From Elusimicrobiota bacterium (GTDB lineage Bacteria > Elusimicrobiota > Elusimicrobia > Elusimicrobiales > UBA9959): DNA of 6,923 nucleotides. Both the position numbers and the translations under genes were made by a program. Under the pieces are notes generated by a model that had not been told where the DNA came from, searched no databases, and was given only the letters and a program-made list of their open reading frames with translations. Each line of letters starts with the position of its first letter. The stretch's first letter is position 1. Positions 6,235 through 6,923 of this stretch are shown in pieces. The stretch covers positions 1-6,923 of the forward strand of contig DAOWGR010000043.1 of NCBI GenBank assembly GCA_030637365.1. The letters run 5' to 3'.

Positions 6235-6261
6235 GAAGTTCAACTTCCAAAAAGCGGGAAG
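6235..6261. other. overlapping inverted repeats upstream of the kinase gene
   Basis: GAAGTT (6235-6240) and AACTTC (6242-6247) form a perfect 6+6 palindrome around a single central C. CTTCC (6244-6248) can instead pair with GGAAG (6257-6261), so the two pairings exclude each other. The site lies 46-72 bases before the kinase ATG, in a 140-base gap. It could be a small operator or RNA switch, or chance; nothing in the sequence confirms a role. Confidence 0.25.
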
Positions 6262-6294
6262 CCGCGACGCGTGTGTCGAGAAATTTGATTTCGT

Positions 6295-6299
6295 AGGAG
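6295..6299 (+). promoter_or_regulatory. ribosome binding site of the kinase gene
   Basis: AGGAG is 7 bases upstream of the ATG at 6307 and only 1 base from an in-frame ATG at 6301. This makes 6307 the likely start. Confidence 0.8.
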
Positions 6300-6306
6300 A
6301 ATGATT

Positions 6307-6923
6307 ATGTTTGCTGAGGGATATATAGGAATAGCCGGAATTATCGGCGTGGGAAAATCCAGTCTTACAATTGAACTTGCCAAGGCGCTTAATTTTGAGC
6401 CTGTGCTTGAAGAAGTTTCCGGAAATCCTTATCTTGAAAAGTTTTATGACAATATGAGTGAATACGGAACTATGATGCAAATCTGGCTTTTAAATCATAG
6501 ATTTCGTCAGCATAGAGAATTTGTATCCAGAATAAGTCTGGGAAAAATTCGCGGCGTTGTGCAGGACAGAACTATCTGGGAAGATACCATATTCGCTCGC
6601 ATGCTTAATCGTCATCCCGAAAAAATAATAAGCGATATGGACTATAACACCTATCTGGATCTCTTTGACAATATGGTTTTAAGAGAGCTTGTTTTTCCGC
6701 AGTTGTTGATATTCTTGGATTGCAGGGTTGAAACCGCGATGCAAAGGATACAATCCCGCGGAAGAAATATGGAAAAAACAATCAGTATGGAATATCTTAA
6801 GCATCTTCAGGAAAATTATTATCAATTCGTGGAAGAAATGGAAACTGCCGGCGTTAGAATTTTGAGGCTTAATTGGGAAAGTTTTCAGCCCATGAGCGAG
6901 GTGGTAAGATTGGTTCATGAATA
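6307..6923 (+). CDS. deoxynucleoside kinase (dNK family), 3' end at window edge
   Basis: This enzyme would phosphorylate salvaged deoxyribonucleosides to 5'-monophosphates with ATP, probably deoxyadenosine or deoxyguanosine, although substrate choice cannot be read from sequence alone. The visible 205 residues hold the P-loop GIIGVGKS (11-18), acidic residues at 35-36 in EEVSGNPYLEKFYDNM (the usual EnP.L..FY substrate region), and IWLLNHRFRQ (59-68). They also include the QDRTIWEDTIFA motif (86-97, family DRSiyEd, with Thr in place of Ser) and an arginine-rich lid RGRNMEK (151-157). The frame is open to the last complete codon (Glu at 6919-6921) and the window ends in TA, so a stop codon there (TAA or TAG) is likely and the length of about 205 residues would be normal for bacterial dGK/dAK enzymes. 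It follows pilT by 140 bases on the same strand with no clear terminator between. Confidence 0.9.
   Translation, partial: MFAEGYIGIAGIIGVGKSSLTIELAKALNFEPVLEEVSGNPYLEKFYDNMSEYGTMMQIWLLNHRFRQHREFVSRISLGKIRGVVQDRTIWEDTIFARMLNRHPEKIISDMDYNTYLDLFDNMVLRELVFPQLLIFLDCRVETAMQRIQSRGRNMEKTISMEYLKHLQENYYQFVEEMETAGVRILRLNWESFQPMSEVVRLVHE

Overview
This is bacterial chromosomal DNA, A+T-rich (about 40% G+C by eye) and densely coded. It holds a core cell-division cluster (ftsQ-ftsA-ftsZ), a type IV pilus retraction ATPase (pilT-like), a deoxynucleoside kinase, a type IV pilin-like gene, a tRNA-Lys and the tail of a coiled-coil protein. The pilin has a strongly conserved class III leader, a moderately short body and two pairs of cysteines. 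Together with the base composition and the combination of ftsQAZ with pilus genes, it reminds me of Elusimicrobiota (Elusimicrobium/Endomicrobium-like bacteria). That placement is from memory of the families and is tentative; FtsZ or FtsA phylogeny would decide it.

Layout. At the left edge a plus-strand gene, cut by the window, encodes the C-terminal 181 residues of an almost purely helical coiled-coil protein (stop at 547). It converges on a minus-strand pilin gene (1202 down to 744). Between them lies a strong rho-independent terminator (681-718) that reads in both directions, with a second hairpin beside it. Upstream of the pilin, on the same minus strand, is a tRNA-Lys(UUU) (1506-1434) with a good sigma70-type promoter. 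Bases 1203-1433 and 1507-1671 contain no gene that I can support.

From about 1700 everything runs on the plus strand: ftsQ (1708-2544), ftsA (2620-3858), ftsZ (3876-5015), pilT-like (5075-6166), and a dNK-family kinase (6307 to the right edge, where the window stops two bases into what is probably its stop codon). Gaps are 75, 17, 59 and 140 bases, and I see no terminator in any of them, so the block could be one transcription unit read from a promoter that overlaps the ftsQ start.

Function. FtsZ forms the division ring, FtsA tethers it to the membrane (the C-terminal amphipathic helix and the FtsZ tail peptide that binds it are both visible), and FtsQ is the single-pass divisome scaffold. 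The PilT-like ATPase would power pilus depolymerisation, and the divergent pilin is a possible pilus or pseudopilus subunit. The usual dcw neighbours upstream of ftsQ (murC, murB, ddl) are absent here, so the cluster is a short, rearranged form.

I do not see a clearly new biological system. The points most worth a second look are the possible leaderless start of ftsQ, the linkage of division genes to pilT, the tRNA-pilin tandem without a visible terminator, and A9/G8 homopolymer runs inside ftsZ, pilT and ftsA.
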